Assembly (NCBI RefSeq): GCF_001513675.1
Contig: NZ_CP013859.1
Location: 2,171,081 to 2,235,080, forward strand
Source of the DNA: Microbacterium sp. XT11
GTDB taxonomy: Bacteria; Actinomycetota; Actinomycetes; Actinomycetales; Microbacteriaceae
Length of the DNA: 64,000 bases
Direction: 5' to 3'
The stretch's first letter is position 1. Every line of letters starts with the position of its first letter. Positions 51,765-61,600 of this stretch are shown piece by piece. The notes under the pieces were generated by a model that saw only the letters and a program-made list of their open reading frames with translations, made no database searches and was not told where the DNA came from. The position numbers and the translations under genes were made by a program.

Positions 51765-53069
51765 ATGACTGAGTACCGACGACTTCGCGTGGCACTGCTC
51801 GGCGCCGGAGCGGTCGGATCGCAGGTCGCCGCCCTCCTGCTCAAGCACGGCGACGAACTCGCCGATCGCGCGGGCGCGACACTCGAACTCGCAGGCATCG
51901 CGGTGCGCGATGTGGATGCGCCCCGCGACGTGGATCTTCCCAAGGAGCTCTTCACCACCGACGCGGAGTCGTTGATCGTGGGGTCGGACATCGTGATCGA
52001 GCTCATCGGGGGGATCGAACCGGCACGGTCGAACATCCTCCAGGCCATCGGCTCCGGCGCCGACGTCGTGACGGCGAACAAGGCGCTCCTGGCCACCCAC
52101 GGACCCGAGCTCTTCGAAGCGGCCGACCGCGTTGGCGCGTCCGTGTACTACGAGGCCGCGGCCGCGGGGGCGATCCCCATCATCCGACCGCTGCGCGACT
52201 CCCTCGCGGGCGACCGCGTCGTGCGGATCATGGGGATCGTCAACGGCACGACGAACTACATCCTCGATCGCATGGACACGGAGGGCGCCGACTTCGCGGA
52301 TGTCCTCGCCGACGCCCAGCGGCTCGGATACGCAGAGGCGGACCCGACGGCGGACGTCGAGGGATACGACGCCGCTCAGAAGGCCGCGATCCTCGCGAGC
52401 CTCGCCTTCCATACCGCCGTGCCGCTCGATGCGGTGCACCGTGAGGGGATCACCTCGGTCACGGCGTCGATGATCGAGGAAGCGCGTGCCGCGGGGTTCG
52501 TCATCAAGCTCCTCGCCGTGTGCGAGCGCCTCGACGTGGACGGTGCCGAATCGATCTCCGTGCGGGTGTACCCCGCCCTCGTCCCTCAGTCGCACCCGCT
52601 CGCGAGCGTCCACGGCGCCAACAACGCCGTGTTCGTCGAGGCGGAGGCCGCGGGCTCGCTCATGTTCTACGGTGCGGGGGCCGGCGGCGTGCAGACGGCA
52701 TCTGCGGTGCTCGGCGACGTCGTCTCAGCGGCGCGCCGTCACATCGCCGGAGGGGTCGGAGTCGGCGAATCCACGAGGGCGAATCTTCCGATCGTGCCGA
52801 TCGGCCATGTGACGACGCGGTACCAGATCACACTCGAAGTGTCCGACGCTCCGGGTGTGCTCGCCACCGTCGCCGGAATCCTCAGCGACGGCGGCGTCTC
52901 GGTCGCGACCGTCGTGCAGACCGTCGAGGGAGAGGCCGAGCCCACCGCCCGGCTCATCATCGGCACGCACCGTGCGACCGAGCAAGCCCTCAGCGCCACG
53001 GTCGACATGCTCGCCGGCAGCTCCGTCGTCGAGCGCGTCGTGTCGGTGCTGCGCGTGGAAGGCGAGTGA
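51765..53069 (+). CDS. hom: Homoserine dehydrogenase
   Basis: Converts aspartate semialdehyde to homoserine, the branch to threonine and methionine. 434 residues: N-terminal GAGAVGSQVAALLL NAD-binding fold, catalytic region with NGTTNYIL, and C-terminal ACT domain (EVSDAPGVLATVAGIL) for threonine feedback. AGAAGGAG ribosome site. MetX, 29 kb away in this window, takes its product. Confidence 0.96.
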   Translation: MTEYRRLRVALLGAGAVGSQVAALLLKHGDELADRAGATLELAGIAVRDVDAPRDVDLPKELFTTDAESLIVGSDIVIELIGGIEPARSNILQAIGSGADVVTANKALLATHGPELFEAADRVGASVYYEAAAAGAIPIIRPLRDSLAGDRVVRIMGIVNGTTNYILDRMDTEGADFADVLADAQRLGYAEADPTADVEGYDAAQKAAILASLAFHTAVPLDAVHREGITSVTASMIEEARAAGFVIKLLAVCERLDVDGAESISVRVYPALVPQSHPLASVHGANNAVFVEAEAAGSLMFYGAGAGGVQTASAVLGDVVSAARRHIAGGVGVGESTRANLPIVPIGHVTTRYQITLEVSDAPGVLATVAGILSDGGVSVATVVQTVEGEAEPTARLIIGTHRATEQALSATVDMLAGSSVVERVVSVLRVEGE

Positions 53070-53071
53070 CC

Positions 53072-54001
53072 ATGGCAGTCGGGCGCACCGTCGACGTCAC
53101 CGTCCCCGCAACGAGTGCCAACCTCGGACCCGGCTTCGACACGCTCGGACTGGCTCTGAGCGTCTACGACACCCTGGAGGTGACCGAGCTTCCGGCCGGC
53201 GCGCTCGAGATCGAGGTCAGCGGCTCGGGCGCGGACGAGATCCCGCGAGACGGCTCGAACCTCATCGTGCGCACGATCGCTCACGTGTACGCCGACGCGG
53301 GGCGCCCGCTTCCCGGACTCCGCATCGTCGCGAACAACGGCGTCCCGCACGGTCGTGGCCTCGGGTCGTCGGGTGCGGCGGTCACCGCGGGCATCCTCGC
53401 CGCCAAGGGGCTGCTCGCGGGCGACGTTGAGTTCAGCGATGCCGACCTCCTCCGGCTGGCGACCGAGCTCGAGGGGCACCCGGACAACGTCGCCCCTGCA
53501 CTGTTCGGCGGCCTCACGATCGCCTGGATGGGGGAGAAGGGTCCGCAGCACAAGAAGCTTCTCGTGCACCGCGGCGTATCGCCTCTCGTGCTCGTGCCGT
53601 CGTACACCATGTCCACGTCGAAGGCCCGCTCGCTGCAGCCGCCGCAGGTGTCGACGGCGGATGCCGTGTTCAACGTCTCGCGGTCGGCGCTGCTGATCGC
53701 GGCTCTCACGCAGAGCCCTGAGCTGCTGCTGGACGCCACGGCCGACCGCCTGCACCAGGACTACCGCGCCGAGGCGATGCCCGAGACGCAGCGCCTCGTG
53801 CAGACGCTCCGCCGCGCGGGCTATGCCGCGGTCGTCTCGGGAGCGGGACCCAGCGTGCTGGTGCTCGCCGACGGCCCTGGGAGCCGCCAGGACGCCGTGG
53901 AGGTGGCGAACGCCGCGGCCGACACCCCGTGGGAGTCGCTGCTGCTCGCGGTCGACGTGCGTGGTGGTACAGTGGGGGATCGAGCGGAGGGCTCCACGTA
54001 A
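53072..54001 (+). CDS. thrB: Homoserine kinase
   Basis: GHMP-family kinase that phosphorylates homoserine for threonine synthesis, 309 residues. Motifs PATSANLGPGFDTLG, HGRGLGSSGAAV (ATP loop) and SGAGPSVLVLA are intact. Starts two bases after hom (a GTG overlapping the hom stop is the alternative). Threonine synthase (thrC), often between hom and thrB, is not here. Confidence 0.96.
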   Translation: MAVGRTVDVTVPATSANLGPGFDTLGLALSVYDTLEVTELPAGALEIEVSGSGADEIPRDGSNLIVRTIAHVYADAGRPLPGLRIVANNGVPHGRGLGSSGAAVTAGILAAKGLLAGDVEFSDADLLRLATELEGHPDNVAPALFGGLTIAWMGEKGPQHKKLLVHRGVSPLVLVPSYTMSTSKARSLQPPQVSTADAVFNVSRSALLIAALTQSPELLLDATADRLHQDYRAEAMPETQRLVQTLRRAGYAAVVSGAGPSVLVLADGPGSRQDAVEVANAAADTPWESLLLAVDVRGGTVGDRAEGST

Positions 54002-54054
54002 CTTTCGTGAATCTGGCCCCATTGCGTTCTGCAAGACCCGCACGCGAATCCCTC

Positions 54055-54125
54055 TGGCACAGTGCCATGGCCGGCTGACGCCGAGCGTCAGCCCGTGCGA
54101 TCGCGCGCAGCACCCGCTGTGCGCG
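54055..54125 (+). promoter_or_regulatory. Structured rho leader with three hairpins
   Basis: Three successive hairpins lie in the 161 bases between thrB and rho: TGGCAC/GTGCCA (54055-54067), a perfect 9-bp stem with CGA loop (54073-54081 with 54085-54093) and a 10-bp stem with one G-U (54102-54111 with 54116-54125). They could end the lysA operon or control rho. Confidence 0.5.
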
Positions 54126-54162
54126 TCACGCTCACATCCCCGAGACCGAAGAGGGAGTACTC

Positions 54163-56118
54163 GTGGAGAACTTCTCCGAGACCCAGAACGATCAGGCTGC
54201 CCCGGTGGCCGAGGCTCCGGCGGCTGCCGCCGGTGCAGAGCAGACCGCTGAAGCCGCACCGGCGCGCAAGCGCGCCCCGCGGCGCGCGACGACGGCGACG
54301 GCGAAGGCCGCGGCTGAGAAGGCGGCGGCCGATGCTCCCGCAGCGGGCGACGAGGCGCCCGCCGCCGACGAAGCCGCGCCCAAGGCGAAGGCGCCGCGGC
54401 GCACCAGGGCGAAGAAGGCAGACGCCGAAGCAGTCGAGGCGCCGACCGGCGACACGACGTCCGCACCGGCCGCCGACGCACCGGCCGCGACCACCGCCGC
54501 GACCACCGCTGACTCCGCCTCGTCGAAGGATCGCGGCGACAAGCCGTCCGACACCGAGACCGCTCCTGCCGCGACGAAGCCGGCATCGCGCGGTCGCCGG
54601 GGTTCGGCGAAGTCGGCCAAGGCCGACGCCGAGGCGCCGGCCGAGCAGCAGTCCGAGGCCCCCGCCACGGACAAGAACGACCAGGCGCCTGCCGACAACG
54701 ACGCGCCGACGCCCGCTGAGGCGCCCGAGCAGTCTGAGGGCGGCGGCGACGAGCAGGGCGGCCGCAGCCGGAGCCGTAACCGCAGCCGCAACCGCGGCCG
54801 CGGCCAGAACGGCAACGGCCAGAACGGCGAGCAGCAGAGCGCGCCTGCCGACGAGGAGCAGGGCGGCGGGAACGGCCGCAACCGCCAGCGGAACAAGCGC
54901 CGCGGCGGCGGCACGGTCGACGAGTTCGAGACCGAGATCGGCGAGGACGACGTCCTCATCCCGATCGCGGGCATCCTCGACGTGCTCGACAACTACGCCT
55001 TCGTGCGCACGACCGGTTACCTGGCCGGCCCCAGCGACGTGTACGTCTCGCTCGGCCAGGTCAAGAAGTACAACCTCCGCAAGGGCGATGCCATCGTCGG
55101 CGCCATCAAGCAGCCGCGTGAAGGCGAGCAGCAGGGCCGTCAGAAGTACAACGCGCTCGTGAAGGTCGACTCGATCAACGGCCTCTCCGTCGACGATGCG
55201 GCGAACCGCGTCGAGTTCGGCAAGCTCACGCCGCTCTACCCGCAGGAGCGCCTGCGCCTCGAGACCGCGCCCGAGAAGCTGACCCAGCGCATCATCGACC
55301 TCGTCGCGCCGATCGGCAAGGGCCAGCGCGGACTCATCGTCGCGCCGCCCAAGGCGGGCAAGACGATCGTGCTCCAGCAGATCGCCAACGCGATCGCGCA
55401 GAACAACCCCGAGGTGCACCTCATGGTCGTGCTCGTCGACGAGCGCCCGGAAGAGGTCACCGACATGCAGCGATCGGTGAAGGGCGAGGTCATCGCCTCG
55501 ACCTTCGACCGTCCGGCGGAGGACCACACGACGGTGGCGGAGCTCGCCATCGAGCGCGCCAAGCGCCTCGTCGAACTGGGGCGCGACGTCGTCGTGCTGC
55601 TCGACTCGATCACCCGCCTCGGCCGTGCGTACAACCTCTCCGCTCCGGCATCCGGCCGGGTGCTCACCGGAGGTGTCGACGCCTCGGCGCTGTACCCGCC
55701 CAAGCGCTTCTTCGGCGCAGCGCGCAACATCGAGAACGGCGGATCGCTCACGATCCTCGCGACCGCGCTCGTGGAGACCGGCTCCAAGATGGACGAGGTC
55801 ATCTTCGAGGAGTTCAAGGGAACCGGCAACAGCGAGCTGCGCCTGTCGCGCGCCCTCGCCGACAAGCGGATCTTCCCCGCGGTCGATGTCAACGCGTCGA
55901 GCACGCGTCGCGAGGAGATGCTGCTCTCGCCCGACGAGGTCAAGATCACCTGGAAGCTCCGTCGCGCCCTCGCGGGTCTCGACACGCAGCAGGCCCTCGA
56001 GGTCGTGCTGGGCAAGCTGAAGGAGACGCACTCGAACGTCGAGTTCCTCGTGCAGATGCAGAAGTCGATCCCGACGCTGCCTTCGGGTGCGCACGGGCAC
56101 GACAGCAACATCCGCTGA
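54163..56118 (+). CDS. rho: Transcription termination factor Rho
   Basis: Hexameric RNA helicase that ends transcription. 651 residues: about 250 disordered Ala/Glu/Pro residues and an Arg/Asn-rich segment ([13 protein letters not shown]) typical of actinobacterial Rho, then the RNA-binding cold-shock-like domain, the P-loop APPKAGKT with Lys400, Walker [12 protein letters not shown] and Q-loop [23 protein letters not shown] start with GAGGGAG ribosome site. The long insert of other species is replaced by this N-terminal region. Confidence 0.97.
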   Translation: MENFSETQNDQAAPVAEAPAAAAGAEQTAEAAPARKRAPRRATTATAKAAAEKAAADAPAAGDEAPAADEAAPKAKAPRRTRAKKADAEAVEAPTGDTTSAPAADAPAATTAATTADSASSKDRGDKPSDTETAPAATKPASRGRRGSAKSAKADAEAPAEQQSEAPATDKNDQAPADNDAPTPAEAPEQSEGGGDEQGGRSRSRNRSRNRGRGQNGNGQNGEQQSAPADEEQGGGNGRNRQRNKRRGGGTVDEFETEIGEDDVLIPIAGILDVLDNYAFVRTTGYLAGPSDVYVSLGQVKKYNLRKGDAIVGAIKQPREGEQQGRQKYNALVKVDSINGLSVDDAANRVEFGKLTPLYPQERLRLETAPEKLTQRIIDLVAPIGKGQRGLIVAPPKAGKTIVLQQIANAIAQNNPEVHLMVVLVDERPEEVTDMQRSVKGEVIASTFDRPAEDHTTVAELAIERAKRLVELGRDVVVLLDSITRLGRAYNLSAPASGRVLTGGVDASALYPPKRFFGAARNIENGGSLTILATALVETGSKMDEVIFEEFKGTGNSELRLSRALADKRIFPAVDVNASSTRREEMLLSPDEVKITWKLRRALAGLDTQQALEVVLGKLKETHSNVEFLVQMQKSIPTLPSGAHGHDSNIR

Positions 56119-56125
56119 GGCCTGC

Positions 56126-57205
56126 GTGTTCGAGTCCGTCCAGGCTCTGATCGAGGAGCATCGCCGGGTCCAGGAGGAGCTCTCCGATCCGGCGGTGCAC
56201 GCCGACGCCGCGCGCGCCAAGCGCGTCAACCGGCGCTACGCGGAGCTGTCGCGCATCGTTGCGGCGCACGACGCCTGGATCGCGGCCTCGGACGATCTCG
56301 ACGCCGCACGTGAGCTCGCGCGCGAGGACCCGGCGTTCGCCGACGAGGTCCCCGCGCTGGAGGAGGGTCTGCAGGCCGCGCAGGAGAGGCTGCGCCGGCT
56401 GCTCATTCCCCGTGACCCCGATGACGCCCGCGACGTGATCATGGAGATCAAGGCAGGGGAAGGCGGCGCGGAGAGCGCGCTGTTCGCCGCCGACCTGCTG
56501 CGGATGTACATGCAGTACGCCGCGTCGAAGGGGTGGAAGACCGAGCTCCTCGAGCGCAACGAGTCCGACCTCGGCGGCTACAAAGATGTCCAGGTCGCGA
56601 TCAAGGGCTCGTCCAGCGACCCCGCACAGGGCGTGTGGGCGCACCTGAAGTACGAGGGGGGAGTGCACCGCGTCCAGCGCGTGCCCGCCACCGAGTCTCA
56701 GGGCCGCATCCACACGTCGACCACAGGGGTGCTCGTTTTTCCCGAGGTCGACGAGCCCGAGGAGATCCAGATCGATCAGAACGATCTGAAGATCGATGTC
56801 TTCCGGTCGTCGGGCCCCGGCGGCCAGTCCGTCAACACGACGGATTCGGCGGTGCGCATCACTCATGTGCCGACCGGGATCGTCGTGTCGATGCAGAACG
56901 AGAAGTCCCAGCTGCAGAACCGCGAGGCCGCCATGCGCGTTCTCCGCGCACGCCTCCTTGCGAAGCAGCAGGAAGAGCTCGAGGCGGCCGCGTCGGATGC
57001 GCGGCGCTCACAGATCCGCGGCATGGACCGCTCGGAGCGCATCCGCACATACAACTTCCCGGAGAACCGCATCGCGGATCACCGGACGGGGTACAAGGCG
57101 TACAACCTCGATCAGGTGATGGACGGAGCTCTGGATCCGATCATCGAGTCGGCGATCCACGCCGACGAGGAGGCCCGTCTCGCGGCCCTCGGCTCGGAGT
57201 CCTGA
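56126..57205 (+). CDS. prfA: Peptide chain release factor 1
   Basis: Releases nascent protein at UAA and UAG codons. 359 residues with the tripeptide-anticodon region in domain 2 and the GGQ loop [17 protein letters not shown] carrying Gln234, the target of PrmC methylation. GTG start seven bases after rho. It is followed by convergent cysE with one base between the stops. Confidence 0.96.
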   Translation: MFESVQALIEEHRRVQEELSDPAVHADAARAKRVNRRYAELSRIVAAHDAWIAASDDLDAARELAREDPAFADEVPALEEGLQAAQERLRRLLIPRDPDDARDVIMEIKAGEGGAESALFAADLLRMYMQYAASKGWKTELLERNESDLGGYKDVQVAIKGSSSDPAQGVWAHLKYEGGVHRVQRVPATESQGRIHTSTTGVLVFPEVDEPEEIQIDQNDLKIDVFRSSGPGGQSVNTTDSAVRITHVPTGIVVSMQNEKSQLQNREAAMRVLRARLLAKQQEELEAAASDARRSQIRGMDRSERIRTYNFPENRIADHRTGYKAYNLDQVMDGALDPIIESAIHADEEARLAALGSES

Positions 57206-57206
57206 C

Positions 57207-57776
57207 TCAGATCGAGTACTCGGGTGCCGTGAGCAGCGCCCGTGTGTCCTCGCCGGCGCTGCGCGCCCGTGGTTTGGCGGGGATCCCGACAAGCACGCTG
57301 TCAGCGGGGGCGTCCTTGGTGACCACCGCGTTGGCGCCGATGACCGTACCTGCGCCGATGGTGACGGGGCCGAGGATCTTGGCGCCGGCACCCACAGCGA
57401 CCCCGTCGCCCAGGGTCGGATGCCGTTTGCCGGCGTCCCGGGTGCGACCGCCGAGGGTGACGCCGTGATACAGCATCACGTCGTCACCCACCTCGGCGGT
57501 CTCCCCGATGACCACCCCCATCCCGTGGTCGATGAAGAACCGTCGGCCGATCGTCGCTCCGGGATGGATCTCGATTCCGGTGAGCCAGCGCGTGATCTGC
57601 GAGCCCGCCCTGGCGAGCAGACGGAACCGCCGTCGCCAGAGTGCGTGCCAGATCCGATGCGCCCAGATGGCGTGCAGCCCGGGGTAGAGCAGAGCCACCT
57701 CGATCGCGGTGCGCGCCGCGGGGTCGCGCAGACGCGCCGCCGCGATGTCCTCGCGCATTCGACCGATCATGCCCAT
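57207..57776 (-). CDS. cysE: Serine O-acetyltransferase
   Basis: Makes O-acetylserine, the cysteine precursor. Left-handed parallel beta-helix protein of 189 residues; hexapeptide repeats visible, [20 protein letters not shown] and [13 protein letters not shown] are the catalytic region. Short form without a long N-terminal domain, as usual in Gram-positives. Follows cysK by seven bases on the same strand, so the pair is one operon. Confidence 0.95.
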   Translation of the reverse strand: MGMIGRMREDIAAARLRDPAARTAIEVALLYPGLHAIWAHRIWHALWRRRFRLLARAGSQITRWLTGIEIHPGATIGRRFFIDHGMGVVIGETAEVGDDVMLYHGVTLGGRTRDAGKRHPTLGDGVAVGAGAKILGPVTIGAGTVIGANAVVTKDAPADSVLVGIPAKPRARSAGEDTRALLTAPEYSI

Positions 57777-57783
57777 GTGCTGT

Positions 57784-58722
57784 TCAGTCCTCGCGGAGGT
57801 CCTCGAACAGGGCGGTGGAGAGGTAGCGCTCGCCCGTGTCCGGCGCGATGACGACGATGGTCTTGCCTGCGCTCTCCGGGCGCGCGGCGACCTTGAGCGC
57901 CTGCGCCACTGCCGCGCCGCTGGAGATGCCGACGAGCAAGCCCTCCTTGGCCGCGAGGTCGCGCGCCGTGGCGAGCGATTCGTCGAACTCAGCCGTGATG
58001 ATCTCGTCGATCACGTCGCGGTCGAGGATGGGCGGCACGAAGTTCGGTCCGATGCCCTGGATCTTGGCAGGCCCGGGGTGGCCCTCGGAGAGGAGGGGGG
58101 AGTCCTTGGGCTCCACGGCGACGACCTTGACGTCGGGGTTCGCCTCCTTCAGAGCCTGGCCCGTGCCGGTGATCGTGCCACCGGTGCCGATCCCGGCGAC
58201 GAACACGTCGACCTTGCCGTCGGTGTCGCGGAGGATCTCCTGAGCCGTGGTCTCACGGTGGATCCGGGGGTTCGCGGCGTTCTCGAACTGACGCGCCCAG
58301 ACTGCGCCAGGCGTCTTCTCGATGATCTCCTGGAGGGCCTCGATCGCGCCCTTCATGCCCTTGGTCGGGTCGGTGAGCACGAGTTCGGCGCCGAAGGCCT
58401 TCAGCAGCACCCGGCGCTCCTTCGACATCGAGGCGGGCATCGTGAGGATCACCTTGTACCCCCGCGCCGCACCGACCATCGCGAGGGCGATCCCCGTGTT
58501 GCCGCTCGTCGCCTCGACGATCGTGCCGCCGGGCTTCAGCTCGCCGGAGGCCTCTGCTGCGTTGACGATGGCGATGCCGATGCGGTCTTTGACGCTCGAC
58601 GCCGGGTTGTACGACTCGACCTTCACGAGCACGGTGGCGTCCAGACCCTCGGTGAGGTGGTTCAGGCGGACGAGGGGCGTGTTTCCGAAGGCGGTGGTGA
58701 TGTCGGAGTGGATGCCGGGCAT
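57784..58722 (-). CDS. cysK: Cysteine synthase A
   Basis: PLP enzyme that makes cysteine from O-acetylserine and sulfide, 312 residues. PLP lysine Lys45 in [17 protein letters not shown] phosphate-binding region and GTGGTITG glycine loop are present. AAAGG ribosome site eight bases before ATG. Forms an operon with cysE; it lies between prfA and prmC, which are usually adjacent. Confidence 0.96.
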   Translation of the reverse strand: MPGIHSDITTAFGNTPLVRLNHLTEGLDATVLVKVESYNPASSVKDRIGIAIVNAAEASGELKPGGTIVEATSGNTGIALAMVGAARGYKVILTMPASMSKERRVLLKAFGAELVLTDPTKGMKGAIEALQEIIEKTPGAVWARQFENAANPRIHRETTAQEILRDTDGKVDVFVAGIGTGGTITGTGQALKEANPDVKVVAVEPKDSPLLSEGHPGPAKIQGIGPNFVPPILDRDVIDEIITAEFDESLATARDLAAKEGLLVGISSGAAVAQALKVAARPESAGKTIVVIAPDTGERYLSTALFEDLRED

Positions 58723-58811
58723 GGAGAAGCCTTTCCTGAGCGAGGTGACTGCGGGCACCAGCCTAGGGGAGCAGTATCCCGCTCCGGCCTTTGTGACACC
58801 TGGTTGCACTC

Positions 58812-58817
58812 TACGCT
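58812..58817 (+). promoter_or_regulatory. -10 box for leaderless prmC
   Basis: TACGCT, seven bases (GGAACGC), then ATG at 58825. Confidence 0.5.
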
Positions 58818-58824
58818 GGAACGC

Positions 58825-59685
58825 ATGCCCGATCAGTCCCTCGCGGCGCTCCTCCGCGCCGCCGCCGAACGCCTGGCGGCCGCAGGGGTTCCCGACCCCG
58901 TCGTCGACGCCGAACTCCTCGCCGGGCATGTGCTCGGTCTCACCCGCGGTGCCGTGCAAGCCGCCGTGGTCCGCGGCGATGCGATCGACGACCGCGACGC
59001 GAGCTCGCTCCGCGCGCTGACCGAGCGCCGAGCGGGCAGGGAGCCGCTGCAGCACATCACGGGCATCGCGCCCTTCCGCCACCTCGAGCTGAAGGTGGGT
59101 CCCGGCGTGTTCGTGCCGCGTCCGGAGACGGAGACCGTCGTGCAGTACGCGATCGATGCACTCGCGAGCGCCTCGGAGCCCGAGCCGATCGGCATCGATC
59201 TCGGCACCGGGAGCGGGGCGATCGCGCTCGCGATGGCGACCGAGGTGCCGCATGCGTGCATCTACGCGACCGAGCTCTCGCCCGAGGCCTTCACATGGGC
59301 CGCGCGGAACACCGCGGGCGTCGCGAATCTGACACTGGTCAACGAAGACCTCCGCACGGCGTTCGGCGACCTCGCCGGCACGGCGTCCGTCGTCGTCTCC
59401 AACCCGCCGTACGTGCCGGATGCCGCGGTTCCGCGCGACCCCGAGGTCCGGCTGTTCGACCCTGCGATGGCCCTCTACGGCGGGGAGGACGGGCTCGACA
59501 TCGTCCGCGTGATCAGCGCCAGGGCGCTGGAGCTGCTGCGTCCCGGCGGGATGCTCGTCCTCGAGCACGGCGAGCTGCAGGGGGAGCAGATCCGCGACAT
59601 CCTCCAGGCGGACGGCTGGCGCGCCGCCGCTACACATCGCGACCTCACGGCGCGGGACAGGGCGACGACGGCTCTGCGGCCGTGA
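58825..59685 (+). CDS. prmC: Release factor glutamine methyltransferase
   Basis: Methylates the GGQ glutamine of release factors. SAM methyltransferase of 286 residues, with GIDLGTGSGAIALAMA and the diagnostic VVSNPPYVP motif of HemK/PrmC. ATG chosen from the promoter pattern; the open frame extends upstream without support. Confidence 0.95.
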   Translation: MPDQSLAALLRAAAERLAAAGVPDPVVDAELLAGHVLGLTRGAVQAAVVRGDAIDDRDASSLRALTERRAGREPLQHITGIAPFRHLELKVGPGVFVPRPETETVVQYAIDALASASEPEPIGIDLGTGSGAIALAMATEVPHACIYATELSPEAFTWAARNTAGVANLTLVNEDLRTAFGDLAGTASVVVSNPPYVPDAAVPRDPEVRLFDPAMALYGGEDGLDIVRVISARALELLRPGGMLVLEHGELQGEQIRDILQADGWRAAATHRDLTARDRATTALRP

Positions 59686-59717
59686 CGGATGCTCGTCAAC
59701 CCCTCAGGCCTCCCCGG

Positions 59718-59723
59718 TAAGAT
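59718..59723 (+). promoter_or_regulatory. -10 box for tsaC
   Basis: TAAGAT nine bases before the ATG at 59733. Confidence 0.45.
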
Positions 59724-59732
59724 CGATCCGAC

Positions 59733-60434
59733 ATGTCCTCCATCTTCGATTGCGGCGACGACGCTCAGCTGCTCGCCGGCATGCGCCACGCCCGCCAGGC
59801 GATCAGCCGCGGCGAGCTCGTCGTCATCCCCACCGACACCGTCTACGGCGTCGCGGCCGACGCGTTCTCTCCGGCCGCGGTGCAGAAGCTCCTCGATGCG
59901 AAGGGGCGGGGCCGCAATCAGCCCCCGCCCGTGCTGATCGGCTCGAAGGAGACGCTCGCCGCGCTGGCGGAGAGCGTGCCGGAACCGGTCGAACGCCTCG
60001 TCGAGGCCTTCTGGCCGGGCGGACTCACCATCGTGCTTCCTGCGCAGCCTTCCCTCGTGTGGGACCTCGGCGAGACGAAGGGGACCGTCGCCGTCCGCAT
60101 GCCGGAGGGCCGGGTGGTGCTCGAGCTCTTGGCCGAGACGGGGCCCTTGGCGGTGTCGAGCGCGAACCTGACCGGCAAGGAGGCTGCGGTGTCGGCGTAC
60201 GATGCCGAGCGCATGCTGGGCGACAGCGTCGCGGTGTACCTCGCCGACGGCATGAGCCGTGACGGTGTCGCGTCGACCATCGTCGATGCGACCTCGCTCG
60301 TGAGCCGCGGCGCCGAACCAGGGCAGGGTGCGGTGCGGGTCCTGCGCGACGGCGCCGTGTCGCGGGCGCAGCTGCGCGAGGTCCTCGGAGACCTGCTCGA
60401 GCCCGACGAGCGGTCCGAGGACGGAGATTCGTGA
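59733..60434 (+). CDS. tsaC: L-threonylcarbamoyladenylate synthase
   Basis: Sua5/TsaC-family enzyme that makes threonylcarbamoyl-AMP for the t6A37 modification of ANN-reading tRNAs. 233 residues; VVIPTDTVYGVAADAF, then WPGGLTIVLP and VSSANLTGKEA motifs. The Sua5 C-terminal domain is absent, so it is a TsaC-like short form with an extended tail. Followed by a coupled WecA-type gene. Confidence 0.94.
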   Translation: MSSIFDCGDDAQLLAGMRHARQAISRGELVVIPTDTVYGVAADAFSPAAVQKLLDAKGRGRNQPPPVLIGSKETLAALAESVPEPVERLVEAFWPGGLTIVLPAQPSLVWDLGETKGTVAVRMPEGRVVLELLAETGPLAVSSANLTGKEAAVSAYDAERMLGDSVAVYLADGMSRDGVASTIVDATSLVSRGAEPGQGAVRVLRDGAVSRAQLREVLGDLLEPDERSEDGDS

Positions 60435-61600
60435 AGCAGTACCTCTTCACGATCATCCTCACCGCCGTGATCACGTTCGCGCTGACGTGGGCGGTCTGGA
60501 GGCTGAGCCTCCGCTACAAGCTCTATCCCGGCATCCGGGAACGCGATGTGCACACCACACCGACGCCGCGTCTCGGCGGCGTGGCGATCTTCCTCGGCAT
60601 CGCCACCGCGATCGGTGTGTCGGCGGTGAACCCGTTCTTCGCGACGATGTGGACGCCTCCGCGCACGATGTGGGCGATCCTGGCGGCGGCGCTGCTGATC
60701 GCCGTGATCGGCGTCGTCGACGATCTGTGGGACCTGGACTGGATGATCAAGCTGGGGGCGCAGTTCCTCGCAGCAGGGATCATCACCATCGGGGGAGGGC
60801 TGCAGATCCTCTCGCTGCCGTTCGGCGACATGCTCGTGTTCTCCAGCTGGTTGAGCATCACGATGACCATGTTCGCGATCGTGATCGTGATGAACGCCGT
60901 CAACTTCATCGACGGGCTCGACGGGCTGGTGGCCGGTGTCTGCCTGATCTCGAACGGCGTCTTCTTCGCCTATTCGTACATCGTCACGAGGGACAGCGGG
61001 GCCTCGAGCTTCTTCAACCTGTCGACGTTCCTCGCGGCGGTGCTGATCGGCGCCTGCCTCGGATTCCTTCCGCTGAACTGGAGTCCCGCGAAGCTGTTCA
61101 TGGGCGACTCCGGCGCTCTCGTGATGGGGCTGCTCATGGCGACGTCGGCGATCTCGCTGACCGGCCAGCTCGATCCCTCGGTGATCGATCCTCAGCGCAT
61201 CGGCCGGTCGGGTCTGCTCGGCGCGTTCATCCCGATCCTTCTGCCGCTGCTCGTCGTGCTCCTGCCGCTGCTGGACTTCGGTCTCGCCGTCCTCCGTCGC
61301 ATGAGCGCGGGCAAGTCACCGTTCTCTCCCGACCGCAAGCACCTGCATCACCGGATGCTCGACCTCGGCCACCGGGATCGCGATGCCGTGCTGATCTTCT
61401 ACGCATGGACGGCCGTCATCTCACTCGCCGTGCTGCTGATGTACGTCGGCGCGCGCGAGGACTGGCCGGGGCAGTACCTGCCCGGCGTGCTCTTCGGCGT
61501 CGTCGGGATCGCCGCATGCCTGGTGATCACCCTCAACCCCACCCGCCGCGGCACACCGGCGACGGGTGGCGCTTCCGATCAGAAACCCGTGGAGTCCTGA
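60431..61600 (+). CDS. WecA/TagO-type polyprenyl-phosphate GlcNAc-1-phosphate transferase
   Basis: Polytopic membrane enzyme of 389 residues with about eleven helices, starting cell-wall polymer or lipid-linked glycan assembly by moving sugar-1-phosphate to undecaprenyl phosphate. MraY/WecA superfamily motifs: VVDDLWDLD, NFIDGLDGL, LFMGDSGAL and the WecA-type HLHHRMLDLGH. Positioned between tsaC and the atp genes, as in many actinobacteria. GTGA overlap with tsaC. Confidence 0.92.
   Translation: MKQYLFTIILTAVITFALTWAVWRLSLRYKLYPGIRERDVHTTPTPRLGGVAIFLGIATAIGVSAVNPFFATMWTPPRTMWAILAAALLIAVIGVVDDLWDLDWMIKLGAQFLAAGIITIGGGLQILSLPFGDMLVFSSWLSITMTMFAIVIVMNAVNFIDGLDGLVAGVCLISNGVFFAYSYIVTRDSGASSFFNLSTFLAAVLIGACLGFLPLNWSPAKLFMGDSGALVMGLLMATSAISLTGQLDPSVIDPQRIGRSGLLGAFIPILLPLLVVLLPLLDFGLAVLRRMSAGKSPFSPDRKHLHHRMLDLGHRDRDAVLIFYAWTAVISLAVLLMYVGAREDWPGQYLPGVLFGVVGIAACLVITLNPTRRGTPATGGASDQKPVES

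Noticed and set aside
54190..54900. Tandem repeats or a mobile insertion in the 5' part of rho
   Set aside because: The region is compositionally biased Ala/Glu/Arg/Asn coding sequence, normal for actinobacterial Rho, without true repeat units.
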